The notes: generated by a model from the letters alone, not told the origin. A stretch of 64,000 nt of DNA from Phytophthora sp. 'mugwort' (GCA_033558025.1 JAUCEF010000018.1:4526001-4590000), one strand, 5' to 3'. Shown: positions 12,355 to 22,222, counted from the first letter of the stretch. Made by a program: numbers and translations.

Positions 12355-12850
12355 TCAGGCGCGACTCCACGTACAAAGGCTTGCCCCCCCCGCCTTCGCG
12401 AAGTCACATATCAACTTCACGCGGATGTCCACGTGCTTCGCACTCGACATGATGCCCTCAGTCACCAGCTGATTGATCGCGGGCTGGTTGTCCATCAGCA
12501 TCGGCATCGGTTCCACCACCTGGAAATCGAGCTCGCGTACTAGTTCGCGCAGACCCAGCAGCTCGCGTCCGACATGAGAGGCCGACGTGAACTCGGTTTC
12601 CATTGTGGAAAGTGTCACGCTGGTCTGCTTGTTGCAGATCCACTGCACGACTGCGACATCCAGCGTAATCACCCCGCCAGTTCCTGGCTTCCTGTCGCCC
12701 TTGTCAGCATCGAAGTCCGCGTCGCTCCAGCTCTCCACTGCGATCTGGTTGCATGCGCTCGTTGTTACCTGCATGCCGAGCTTGAGGCTCTCTTCGTCTC
12801 CTTCAAGTACCTTGTGATCCACTTCGCTAGCTTCCAGTCGCGCATGGTCA
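12355..12850 (-). pseudogene. pol: Copia 1 RNase H and C-terminal end of Pol
   Basis: The minus-strand frame gives ESWSDADFDADKGDRKPGTGG, then a VVQWICNKQTSVTLSTMETE block and VDIRVKLICDFAKAGG. These are the copia RNase H hallmarks in order: the SDADxAxD first acid region, the W..K.Q..V..ST.E.E block, and a His/Asp-containing KHVDIR-type end. It joins an upstream frame (12765-13136) carrying FKSLIGSLLCFARCTNPDFS, the usual connection region. The frame changes near 12800, so it is inactive. Confidence 0.88.
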
Positions 12851-13074
12851 GTAAGTGGGTTTGCCGTGTGACCTTGTGCACTACGAAGCTAAAGTCCGGA
12901 TTTGTGCAGCGCGCGAAACACAGCAGGCTCCCTATTAGTGACTTGAAGTCCCGAACTGTCGGCTCGGCTCGAACAACCGACGTTAACAACAACTGGGGTT
13001 GTTTCCCCTCGACTTCGTTGCACCCATCTCCGACGGGCCCGCGCACCCCTTTCGCGTCCGCGGGGCCGTTCTGC

Positions 13075-13375
13075 TCAAGCAGCCCCTCGATTGCAACCTG
13101 CTGATTCAGTGAGTCCCTTGACGCTATCCTGCTCAACCCGCCTCCCGAAGAACTTCCGCACCTCGCCGAGATCCTTGATTGATAAGGAGCTCATCACGCC
13201 GAAGAAGTCCACCACGAAGATGGGGATTGACGCAGTGACCAGGCGTACACGCCCCACGATGATCATCGCGGTGCCGTGACGCTTGTAGTACAGACACATG
13301 CCGTCACGAAGCGCGTGAAACCAGCCTCCACGAGCTTGGCGTGAAGTAGCTTGCTCCGAAGCCGGCCGGACTGTT
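13075..13375 (-). pseudogene. pol: Copia 1 reverse transcriptase, downstream part
   Basis: Immediately after the PiggyBac B insertion the minus strand resumes with LKQSGRLRSKLLHAKLVEAGF, then GTAMIIVGRVRLVTAS and FGVMSSLSIKDLGEVRKFFG. The first block completes the copia motif LYGLKQ. The second is where family members read VGVYVDDLLVTAS: the tyrosine codon is followed directly by the LVTAS codons, so about 11 bases encoding the catalytic YVDD aspartates have been lost. This copy could not polymerise DNA even before PiggyBac B arrived, or lost the motif later. Confidence 0.85.
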
Positions 13376-13379
13376 TTAA

Positions 13380-13392
13380 CCCTTTGCGCGAC
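13380..13392 (+). repeat. Left terminal inverted repeat of PiggyBac B
   Basis: CCCTTTGCGCGAC directly follows TTAA at 13376-13379. It is the inverse of GTCGCGAAAGGG at 18790-18801 apart from one inserted base. Confidence 0.9.
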
Positions 13393-13456
13393 AAGGGCGC
13401 ATTTCTCGCCCTTTAAGCGGGGTTTCATGTGACGGTACATAATCATGTGTTAAAGG

Positions 13457-13478
13457 GGCGCGTAGTGTGCCCTTTTAG
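13457..13478 (+). repeat. Subterminal direct repeat of PiggyBac B, left copy
   Basis: GGCGCGTAGTGTGCCCTTTT is found here and, as GCCGCGTGGTGTGCCCTTTT, at 18725-18746 in the same orientation. A second shared motif, AAGGGCGCATT, lies at 13393-13403 and 18627-18637. Such subterminal repeats often serve as transposase binding sites; that role is inferred. Confidence 0.6.
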
Positions 13479-13683
13479 CCTCTTCCCGCTATTCAGCCAT
13501 CTCATATTGATTCTACCAATCCGACGGGCCCACTTATCAAAGAGGTGCGGGTAGTGGGAGAAGGCATAATCTGCGTCCATGCCATGAACGGGGCGTTTGT
13601 GGCCATACGTTGTATCATACTAAACATAAGATTTGTGCTCTCGAAATGGACATTACCAGATTATTATACAAGAGCCAAGACAG

Positions 13684-14770
13684 ATGCGTACAACTTTTAC
13701 GGATGACGAAGACAACGCCCTTGTACAGATTGCTTTGCAATTCGAGAATGCAGGCATTCGTATCACCGGGGCCTATGTAGCTCGCCGACTGAGGGCAAAG
13801 CGCACAGCGGGCGAGACCCGGCGCCGCCTGGGTAGCCTTAAGCGGACGTAAGGGAGGACAATAAGCGACTTTCCTTTCGGCACACGCTCAGCTACGTTCG
13901 GCCCGGCAACAGCTCATCCTAACTGCAGACTTGCACCTTGGCCGCCAGCACGGCCATTATGGGCAGCGCGCCCACCACGTGCGGCGACTGCTGCTTGGCA
14001 TTCACACCCATGTGCGCCATCGACGCCAACTGCGGGCAGTGGTTGAGATGTGGCGCGGAGCCATCGTGACGAGGGGAACCAAAGAACACTGACGCGGCGA
14101 GTGTGTTTGTTTTGGCGTTGCAGGTGTTGCTACTCCTGGTCCTGTTGTCGGTGGTGTTGGCGGAGACGGGCTTGTGGGCCCTGTGGCAGTCGCCGCACGT
14201 AGTGCCCCGTTGTTGAATTCACAGAAAAATGCGCTGGCGTGTATTTTTGGAAGTATCCGTGCTAGGGATATTCGGCAACGATCCGGACGATCGGAGGATA
14301 ATGCGGGTAAAGTTCTACCGGTAGGCGTGGCTAGGTTGATCGAAGGATTTGGACAAGTGCTCGAGTCCGATGTTTTTCTAGTGTAGAAGTCCGGCGTGAC
14401 CTGTGCTTGCTTGGACGTGCGGGTATGAAAAAGCACATGCAGCAACATCCACGACTTGCGAATGTTTGGCTTCAGCGAGCAGACGTGCGAGATGCAGCTA
14501 TTTCAAGCGGTCCCCCATTGTGTGACGCTACACTGGTTTTGTTAATATCTTTCTTTTCGAGGAAGACGCCAAACTAGTCATTAGTCGAGAGCTAAGTGCC
14601 ATACCACGAACACGAGTAGTCGCAGCAACATCCCAATGTTGTTGCCCACGGCATCGCTCGACATGCTTAGAACCGTTTTGCAAAAGCTGGATACTTGTGA
14701 ACACGGTAAAGATACTCCGCAGCTAGAAGTCTGCGCTGCACCCAGTCTATTCCACCAGCGAATTTTCTAT
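13684..14770 (+). pseudogene. Myb/SANT-like + DOT1-like methyltransferase gene (cargo of PiggyBac B)
   Basis: The start is ATG at 13684. The first 55 residues (FTDDEDNALVQIALQFENAG... VARRLRAKRTAGE, SLKRT) form a Myb/SANT-like helix-turn-helix. After a stop at 13849-13851 and a proline/basic linker, the DOT1 fold begins: ARDIRQRSGRSEDNAGKVLP, VGVARLIEGFGQ, ESDVFL (14180-14380). The next residues should be the SAM-binding DxGxGxGN loop, but the sequence jumps at about 14381 to VEVRRDLCLLGRAGMKKHMQ, PRLANVW, then FVNIFLFEEDAKLVISRELS (about 14535) and a CPRHRSTCLEPFC-like end. Intact DOT1 proteins methylate histone H3 Lys79. Loss of motif I plus stops makes this copy inactive. I recognise the family as multicopy in Phytophthora; its function there is inferred. 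Confidence 0.75.
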
Positions 14771-16591
14771 TTCGCCGATAATATACCTCGGTTGCAGTGA
14801 TAAACAACACATTTTCGGCCGACACCGCGTTGACCGCGAAGCCGCCGTCGGAACGCTCACTGTCCGTTTATTATACGCGAGCTTAGGTTCTGCTTCTATG
14901 GATGCTTTATACTAGTTGAAGTAGTGGTCTCCAAGCCCACGAGCAGTCATACCCGGCTACAATGGAATCATTCGCGCTGCTGAATACTGTGGAAGTTCAC
15001 ATATACTAGACCTAGCTTCAGCTGCCGCAGCATCATTCAGCTGGGCAAGCTTGGAGTGCCGCCGCACCTTACCCTTGTCTGTAAATATCTGATTATGATA
15101 GTAAAATACATGGAACTTGTCCCAGCACGTTGACGTAGTCGCCGGACATATCTGAGGCTTGGCAGGCTGATCATGGACGACATGACACAGGCATACACCA
15201 TGCGTGTAGCAATAGTTCGTGACCTCGGTCGGCTATCTGCCCTCCCATCTACACATAATACAGCGGGGGCGCTTTTGGTGTCTGTCCGCATGAAATTAGC
15301 CTGGATGAGACCGATGGTCATGCAGCTATTAGGATAAGCTCTTTGGTGTTGTGATGGTGTATCTAACGCTTCGACGTCTTCCTCTAGCAGATTTCCATTG
15401 AACAGCATGCGGCCCTCACTCGGTGCGTTTGCCCATTGCCCATGGATGAGCTCGCCGACGAGCTCCATGCCGAACGCGTTCTTGAGATCGATTTGACGAG
15501 CTGCTGCGTCTGGTACACGCAATACCAATCAACGCCAAAGCTAGCTTTTTGTGCCAGCGCTTGTATGAGTGGCCATCGTCGAAAAGCTTCCTCTTATTTG
15601 ATCGAGCCTCTCAACTCCTTGAATATTGACGTTGTACTGAGCAACACACACAGGCGCTGGGACAGTATGGTGGGCGCTGCCAACGAGCCGTGTTACTTAG
15701 GTAACCCTAGTGGAGTCTGCGTTCGATTTCATGTTGACAACGTTACCGTCACATCACGATGCCACCAGCATACTGTGATCACGTGATACAGCTCGATAGT
15801 CTCCACGGCTGCATTCGGCATTGGGCAAGATAATATGGGCAGGGTAGTGTTTGCTTTTTGCCCTGCTCGCCCATATAACCTTTTAGACGTAGCTCCAGAA
15901 GCAGTTGACGGACGTATAGTAGTTGTACATATTCACAATTCTGATCGTGCCATATAGTACTTCCAGCACGTGATGTCGGATCATTGAGACCTCTTCAAGC
16001 TCTTCACGTAGATTTTGTTCTTCAACTTGGCCAACAAACACCCTCAAGACGATCTAAAATATCACTCCGGTTGCAACGAAGCTGATATTTCAGCACTATC
16101 CAAATCGAAGAGCAGCACAACATATAGAGGCGGAAATTGTACTTTCCCGTCGGCTTGTGGGGTTGCACACGATCATGTGGCGCCCTTCACGCGAGCGACA
16201 TGCAACACTTTCTTCGTCAAGAGCAACATCACGCCCCACATGGACATATCGACCTCCGTTGATCTTGAGGAGGTTCAGCAAAGGCCGAATTCGAGCAGCC
16301 CATCTTATTTTAGGGTGGTGGGATCTGCATTAATACTCAGACATTCGTGGAGCAACTTGAATCTAGATAGTGTCATGATTGCGTCAAGCGATGTCGTAAC
16401 TCCTCCAAAGATGAAATCTTCAGCTTGAAAAATCTTCAGCTTGAAAACTCCAATAATTGGCATACCCTCCCTTGTCATTTACAGCCATGTAGAAAAGAAT
16501 ACCCAGGAAAGCCATCAGCTCATTGAGAGTAAATCTCGGCCCAGTGCGAATCTCGTTCACTCCAGCGCAGTTGTTCGTCTCATGAACGGCT

Positions 16592-16651
16592 CAAGCTTCT
16601 TGACGTATATCGCCCTGTTTGAATACAGGGCGATATACGCCAAGAAGCTTG
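16592..16651. repeat. 27-bp near-perfect hairpin
   Basis: CAAGCTTCTTGACGTATATC... (16592-16618) and its reverse complement (16625-16651) differ at one base and are separated by six bases. The hairpin sits inside the transposase codons that normally read SSFxAYxxLYFW, so it looks like a local inverted duplication rather than an element end. Confidence 0.85.
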
Positions 16652-17373
16652 ACCTAGCCCTGTGCTCAAAAATGTGCTAGAAATTGTGGTGTATATAGGT
16701 TTGCGTCGAGCTGTCGGCATGCTGGAACAGATATGACGGCGCTTCTACCTCACCCGACGGTTTGAACGGAATGTTCGAATTGCTTTGACTCCAGCTAGGC
16801 TAGTGGGAAGGAACTGAACCGGATCAAAAGAACCACGTTCTTCGGCTTCTTCTAGATCAGAATCGCTTTCTTCGATGGCTATTTCATCCGTTGCACCAGA
16901 CTCCGCAAGTGTACGCCAATCGGAGGTTCTCACTCGAGTCAATCCAATATAGTTCTTGATGCCGAGCTGAATCTTGTCAACACTGACATGTTCAACTGCG
17001 TTTTTTAAAAAAATGGCTGTCAAGCCAACGAATCTGGAACAATGTCGCGCTCAATCCTTTCTTCTCGTGACGATATACCTGACCGATCATATGTGCTGTA
17101 CCCAATGCTATGTAAACTTTTGATTTCATCCATGACTAGTTATCGGGTGAAACCGCGACAAGTTTGTCCACATAGACATTTTGCAACAATACTGGCAGTG
17201 ACGAGCGCAATATCGTCAAATCCGTTCCCCTGTCTCCCAACCGTGTCGCGCTTCGCTGTGGTGTGTTAACGCCCTTACCGGTTGCTGCATAATACCCGCT
17301 ATCAACACCGTTGATACCCGACACGCAAATAGATTCGACATCACCAACGTCTGCCGCAGCAGCAATTCCGGAT

Positions 17374-17600
17374 GACTTTGCACCTCGGCCGCCAGCACGA
17401 CCGCCATGGACAGCGTGCCCATTCCATCACGCCCATCACGCGCGCCGACTGCCCCAGGGTCCGCAAGCCCATCCCCATCAGCAACAAGAGCAGAAGCAGC
17501 AGCAAGAGGAGCAGTATCGACACCTGCAGCAGCGATACCAATACCAACCCATACACAGCTGTCATATAGATGAAACCTGCATATACGAATAGTATTCGAG
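17374..17600 (+). repeat. Second fragment of the cargo-gene linker with CAG repeat
   Basis: GACTTTGCACCTCGGCCGCCAGCAC at 17377 closely matches GACTTGCACCTTGGCCGCCAGCAC at 13928, in the same orientation. Both encode LHLGRQH(G/D)xxGQRAH in one frame. Here it runs into a CAG/CAA-rich stretch (17478-17535, poly-Gln in one frame, poly-Leu in antisense). It interrupts the minus-strand transposase between VHSNTIRI and the downstream block. Confidence 0.55.
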
Positions 17601-18789
17601 TGTACCGGGTCCGGCGCAACTTTGCGACCTATGACAAATTTGAAGCTGACGTCGATACCCCATTCATTTTTAGTGTGGTGCTGGAGGCAGCGTAGGACGG
17701 CTAGCTCGCCAAGAAGAAACTCTCTTCCTTCTTGTCCAGCGCGGCTACATCCGGGAAATAAAAAAGACAAACCGCCGATCCAAGCTCATGCCTTTGGTCG
17801 CCTTGCCTTCTAACCTGCTTTTGCAAGTTTTCTCCATGCTTCTTTGAAGGCGACAAAAAGGACCAGAACGATGTTCATCGGAGGACGAGTCTGGCGGTGT
17901 CGGTTCGTCCGAGCTGCTGGCTGAATGTCCTGCTTCCGCTTCTCTCCGCATGCAATCTGTTCCGCCATTTCCGTCTTTCTTGAGAACGATGGAAAATGCG
18001 GATGGAGGGCTGAACTGTGTCGTCGATTCGTTCTTGAGTATGGCATTGCACCATCGTTCATATTTTATGTTTATGGAATTATATAATATATCATTTATGG
18101 AGTGAGCCGAAAATTTGGAAGCAAGTTCTTGTCGGCCAATTTTAGTATACTTTATTTCATATTCGTATACAAAAAGTAAAACAGATGCATGCGTTGGGTG
18201 ACGGTTTTGTGTGGAAGCTTTTGGCGGCAAATCCGATCATACATCAGTTTTTGTATTTGCATACGATTTGTAAGATAGATGCATGCTTGAAGCGTCTGTG
18301 CTTGGCGGGAAGATGCACTTGCTGCAACGAGGCCTCCAAAGCGTGTTCCATCGCGTTGTGACCAATGTCTAACCCATATATGCTTTACATTCCTCTCACC
18401 GATCTAATGACTATCTCACACGTTTTAGTGCGCCTGGAAACTGCAAGCGCTATAGTCATTTCGTTAGCCGTTTTGCATTCCCAAACCTCGCCCGAATCGA
18501 GCATCATCATTCAGCCAACGCGTCCTGTCTTCCGCGTAGCTTCCGTTTCTTTTGTCCAATCAGAGGGGCCTTCAACAACACCACGGTCGACACTCTTATT
18601 ATTTTAGCCAATCAAAAGTGGAACTAAAGGGCGCATTATGCGGCCTTGTGGAGGGGATTTGGCTGCCTTGGTATGCAGTCTATGCGATTACTAAACGACG
18701 CTCATCTCTATCGTAGGTTTAAAAGCCGCGTGGTGTGCCCTTTTAGTTTGAATTGACTAGGTTTAGTATACTATAGATTTTTTCTCTGT

Positions 18790-18801
18790 GTCGCGAAAGG
18801 G
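18790..18801 (-). repeat. Right terminal inverted repeat of PiggyBac B
   Basis: GTCGCGAAAGGG directly precedes the TTAA at 18802-18805 and is the inverse of the left end at 13380. Confidence 0.9.
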
Positions 18802-18805
18802 TTAA

Positions 18806-19231
18806 CCCATATAGGGACTTCTTCAATCGCAGTGCCAGCTTGGGCTTGGTGTCTACGCCAAGTTTGCGTAACAGGGCTTCGGGGATCGGGATTCCTTGTG
18901 GGATATACATTTATATCTCCAGGTTCTACTTCTTGTCCGCCTTCGCGTAGATGATTGGGATGTTTCCATGCCTCGCTGGTACACCCCAGCGGCGCGCAAC
19001 ACACGAACCACCTTCAAGGTACTCAGTTTACATCACTACCGCAAATGAGAGACCATATTCGATGTCGAACAACTGCTCGTTCCCGCACGTCACGAGCCGG
19101 GCTTCGAACCGCTCGATGGCGCCGTCGGCGTCTGTCGTGGTCTTAACGACCCACTTGGTGTGCAGCAGGTGGCTATTGCACGTCGACATCACCGACGTCC
19201 TCGAGTGCCTCGAGCTCCTCCACCATGGCAA
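18806..19231 (-). pseudogene. pol: Copia 1 reverse transcriptase, upstream part
   Basis: On the minus strand a TKWVVKTTTDADGAIERFEA block (about 19160) is followed by RLVTCGNEQLFDIEYG, the start of the copia RT domain (normally KWVFKxKxxxxGxxxRxKARLVxxGxxQxxGxDYxxTF). After a frameshift the region near 18935-18830 keeps a K(A)DKEVELEIYMYIP-like block and ends with LRLKKSLYG at the PiggyBac B insertion site. The codons continue at 13375. Confidence 0.85.
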
Positions 19232-19599
19232 CGGCCCGCTTGTCCTTCAGCTTGTTCCTCATGGCCTGCCCGTAGTTCTTCGTGTCCGCCTCGCGCACGC
19301 TATGCACCAGTCGCGGTCTTGCCACACACTGTCGCCATCGGCTTTCTGGCGGGCTGATGCCTCGGCTGTCTTACACGCTACCGATCGTGTACGATGCGCT
19401 TCACACGGTTGCTCCTCCGACCGCGACGCTTCGGCTTCCTTTTCGAAGGCGCTACCATGCTGCGTTTTGCCGGGACGCTCGTCCGTCTCGTCCGTCTCGT
19501 CGAGATGCAATCGGTGCAACTGCGCGTCCTGCTCATCCTTGAGGGTCTCCACGTTTCTAACGTGCTGCGTGACTACGACGATCTTATCCTTCAGGATAT

Positions 19600-20686
19600 A
19601 CACCTGGTACCCCTTCTCCTCGCCGGTCTATAAATGCCGGATTGCCTCGCTTGCCCAGCGACTTGCTCTTCGCGTCCCTGTGCATCATGTATGGCGACCC
19701 GAAGACCCCGATGTCGCTCAGATTGGGTGTAATCTTTTTGGGCATCTGCACCGGGGACTTCCTACCAGGATTCGCCTTTCTCGGGCTCCGGTTCAGTATG
19801 TAAGCTGGGTACTCCGCCGCATCGTCCAGAAGGTCAGCGGCAGTCCGCCGGCGGACACCATGCTTCGCACCATGTTCATGATGATACTTTCGGCCTTGCC
19901 GTTGCTTGCTTGGTTGCGCTGTATGCTGATCTGATTCGCGATCCACGTGTCCTTGCAGAACAAGTTCAGCGTCTGGTACTCGCCACCACCGTCCATCTTC
20001 AGCACGTGGATGCGGCAGTTGCACTGCCGTTCAAAGAACGCCATGAAGCTCTTGGACTTCTGCGCTGCGATGTCCTACATTTTCGACAGGAACACCCTGC
20101 AATAGAGCGGGGGTCTATGAAGTTGACCTTGTACCTGTTCCCGAGCCGGTCTTTGGGTCATCTGCCCCTTGAGGTCGGAGCAGATGACGCCCCCGATCAA
20201 GACGATGGGCGAGTTGCTCCCGGTGTCCTTGTGGGACTGCTTGTTTTAGCTTTGGTCTGCTTGCCATGTGCACAGGACAAGGCAGTTCAACCTCACCTCG
20301 TCCGTGAGCACGAACCCCGGCGCAGGGTCCTTCACCAAGTGCAGGATGGTGTCATAGTGCAGGTGGGCGAGCCTGCGGTGGAAACGCATGATGGATCCTC
20401 GCTGCACGTTTCGTCCCACTATCTTCTCGTTCTGGGTGAGCACGGACACGTCTCTCGCGAGCCTGGTCCTGCTGGCCCGTGCGGACGCACAATCAACACA
20501 TTGTTGGACATTGCGACGTCGAAGATCGCCGGTCCACCGTTCATGTCGGCGACGAAACGATGCCGTCCCCGGTACGCTATTCCGTACCCGTTGGCCTCTA
20601 ACAGACCGTACGAGACGATGTTCCCCTCTGCAGTTTCTCCGTGTACTCCACGTCCAGCAGTCGCACCCTTGCCGACCCCACAACAC
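19600..20686 (-). pseudogene. pol: Copia 1 pre-integrase domain and integrase
   Basis: The minus strand shows HRRLAHLHYDTILHLVKDPA (about 20385), the HH part of the pre-integrase zinc finger, then RLNCLVLCTWQADQS with a CxxC-like remnant. The core follows: ICSDLKGQM (first Asp, about 20185), FFERQCNCRIHVLKMDGGGEY (second Asp, about 20000) and NGKAESIIMNMVRSMVSAGG (catalytic Glu, about 19900), followed by LPLTFW. Motif spacing is as in Ty1/copia. Frame changes near 20240 and 19800 break the gene. Confidence 0.88.
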
Positions 20687-20850
20687 TTCGTCACAATCAG
20701 CACGCTTCCTCCCTTAGTGATCCTTAGGGGGCCGCCGTCCGCGGCGACGCGCTCACCCACGTAGTCCTCTGCGTCTTCCAGCAGGCTCGCGTCGTTTACC
20801 AGGTGACGGCTTGAGCCGCTGTCGAGGATTCAGAGCCCTTTTTCGAGCTC
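20687..20850 (-). pseudogene. pol: Copia 1 protease
   Basis: Minus-strand codons near 20833 read ILDSGSSRHLVNDASLLEDA, the active-site DSG motif of retroviral-type aspartic proteases. GERVAADGGPLRIT follows in the next frame. It lies between the zinc knuckle of gag and the pre-integrase region, as expected. Confidence 0.85.
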
Positions 20851-21605
20851 GAGTCCTCGATGGCCAACACGAAGTCCGCGCCGATGCCCTTGCTCCTCTC
20901 CTTCTTGCTGTTTTTGTACGCCACCTTCAGGCGCCCGATCTTCCCGCACTTGAAGCACTTGTGCGTGTACTGGTGGTCGTACTGGACGTTGTTTGCGACG
21001 TCTCGACCCATCTGTTTTCCGGGCAGCTCGACCTCGGTGGACTGCGCGAAGTATGCCAACACCTCCGCTTGTCGCAGGTAGTCCGTGCGCGTGAGATTCA
21101 GCCGCGAGAGCATCAACCTCGCATGGTCGGGTCCGCGTAGTGGACAATGTTGTCCTGCACCAGGTTGTTCGCACCTCCGCACTCCTCGCTGAACGCCACC
21201 AAGTAGAGGTAGTACTCGGTCCAGCTCCTCTTCGTACTCTTCGGCGCGGTGAACATCTCCATGCTCTGCACCGGTGTGGTCTTTGTGGCGAACGTGTGCA
21301 GCATGAGCTGCATCGCATGCTCCAGTGTGGACTCCTCCTTTCACCACCCTTCCACTCGGCGGTTGTAGTACCGCTCGGCCATTACCGGTTAGATGGTGGC
21401 TCAGGACGTCGACCTTGATGTCCTCCCTAAACTGAAACCCGCTGATGCGCTCTGCGAACTGGATCTGGCACCAGAAGCGCTTTCCCCAGGGCAGGAGTCC
21501 ACTCCGCAGACCTTGGTACAGCTCCTTGTCGTCGAAGGGGCGGATCTCGAGCTTGCGCTGACGCGTGTCGAGCACCCGAGCAAGTTGAGGGCCAGGTAAC
21601 GGCAT
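20796..21605 (-). pseudogene. gag: Copia 1 gag (UBN2-type)
   Basis: The frame from about 21605 contains LEIRPFDDKELYQGLRSGLL and FWCQIQFAERISGFQF, the N-terminal half of a UBN2-type copia Gag. After frameshifts it continues with RLNLTRTDYLRQAEVLAYFA and a zinc knuckle CFKCGKIGRLKVAY (about 20965). The knuckle is degenerate: His and the last Cys of CX2CX4HX4C are replaced by Arg and Tyr. This is the shell protein of the retrotransposon particle, lying just inside the 5' LTR and primer site. Confidence 0.82.
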
Positions 21606-22049
21606 GTGCTGCGGTGGAGCTGGAGGGTGCTACGCTTGTGGCGGCACAAAGTGCTGCGGCAGCACCGGCAACGGTGCCTGTGCCATCTCCGCGTTCGCGT
21701 GCCCATATGCATCATGCCCAAGTACGTGGCAGGCGGATACTCCCGGAGATGTTTGCGGCGGCGGCGTCGTGTCTAGGGCATGACGATGCATCGTCTTTCC
21801 TTGCGCAAGCGACGAACCAAAAATGCTGGCTTCATGGCCCTTGCGTCGCTCCGTCTCTTCTTGACGCTCTTGCGACGCCTTGATGCGCTTCATGCGCTTT
21901 CGTGGCCGGCGAGAAGGTTCAGCAGCTTCTCCTGCGTATCATGCGGCTCCTCCGACTTATGACCCCTTCGTTCTCGCCGAAAAGGCCGTCGGCCCTTTCA
22001 CGACCGGCATTAGCCTTCGGGCTTGGTCCGCGGCAACAGATTGAACTGT

Positions 22050-22062
22050 TCGGCTCATAACC
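22050..22062 (-). other. Primer-binding site of copia 1
   Basis: The minus-strand sequence GGTTATGAGCCGA starts directly after the LTR end (22063). It is complementary over all 13 bases to TCGGCTCATAACC in the anticodon arm of the tRNA-Met encoded at 41709-41779. Priming from an internal tRNA region is known for Drosophila copia; here it is inferred from complementarity. Confidence 0.75.
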
Positions 22063-22222
22063 TGTTAGTTAGTGAGGGATACTGTGAAAAGTAGAAGTGA
22101 TCATTGAGATAGCTCTCGCTTACTTGCATCGGCTTGGCAGCCATCCCTGCTTTGATACGTCTTGCCGATCTCAAGCTTGGGCGACCAAATCGGTCAGCAA
22201 ACCACGGTTCTGCCGCACAGTC
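22063..22222 (-). repeat. 5' LTR of Ty1/copia element 1
   Basis: Plus-strand reading starts TGTTAGTTAGTGAGGGATACTG and aligns with 12082-12249. GAAAA at 22223-22227 follows. Divergence from the other LTR is obvious by eye. Confidence 0.82.

Larger units (their letters stand above)
15050..18060 (-). pseudogene. PiggyBac B transposase
   Basis: Degenerate minus-strand gene. Blocks in order: FKEAWRKLAKAG (about 17850); FLLGELAVLRCLQ (about 17715) and NEWGIDVSFKFVIGRKVAP (about 17650); YVDKLVAVSPDN (about 17160); acidic EESDSDLEEAEERGSFDPVQ then FLPTSLAGVKAIRTFR (about 16860-16770); HADSSTQTYIHHNF (about 16720); a damaged SSF(L/F)AYI region carrying a 27-bp hairpin (16592-16651); and GGRYVHVGRDVALDEESVAC RSREGRHMIVCNP (about 16250-16160), the DDE-core block with the catalytic DE. 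It ends in a Cys-rich tail near 15200. The order matches PiggyBac transposases of Phytophthora. Many stops and an inserted Gln-repeat segment (17374-17540) inactivate it. Confidence 0.75.
13380..18801. mobile_element. PiggyBac transposon B carrying a DOT1-like gene
   Basis: TTAA duplications lie at 13376-13379 and 18802-18805. Inverted ends are CCCTTTGCGCGAC (13380-13392) and, reversed, CCCTTTCGCGAC (18790-18801). Removing the element and one TTAA restores the minus-strand codons TCC CTA TAT GGG TTA AAA CAG, that is SLYGLKQ of copia reverse transcriptase. Inside are a minus-strand PiggyBac transposase (about 15050-18060) and, tail to tail with it, a plus-strand Myb/SANT + DOT1-like gene (13684-14770). 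Both ends also share direct subterminal motifs. Boundaries are very well supported. Confidence 0.92.
12082..22222 (-). mobile_element. Ty1/copia retrotransposon 1 (interrupted by PiggyBac B)
   Basis: Read on the minus strand, the order is LTR (22222-22063), primer-binding site (22062-22050), gag, protease, integrase, reverse transcriptase, RNase H, polypurine tract, LTR (12249-12082). Integrase precedes reverse transcriptase, which defines Ty1/copia. PiggyBac B splits the reverse transcriptase between 13379 and 18802. It is flanked by GAAAA. Every coding block carries frameshifts, so the element is inactive. Confidence 0.9.

Noticed and set aside
17480..17535. Poly-Leu membrane segment on the minus strand
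   Set aside because: It is the antisense of a CAG repeat and has no flanking membrane-protein features.
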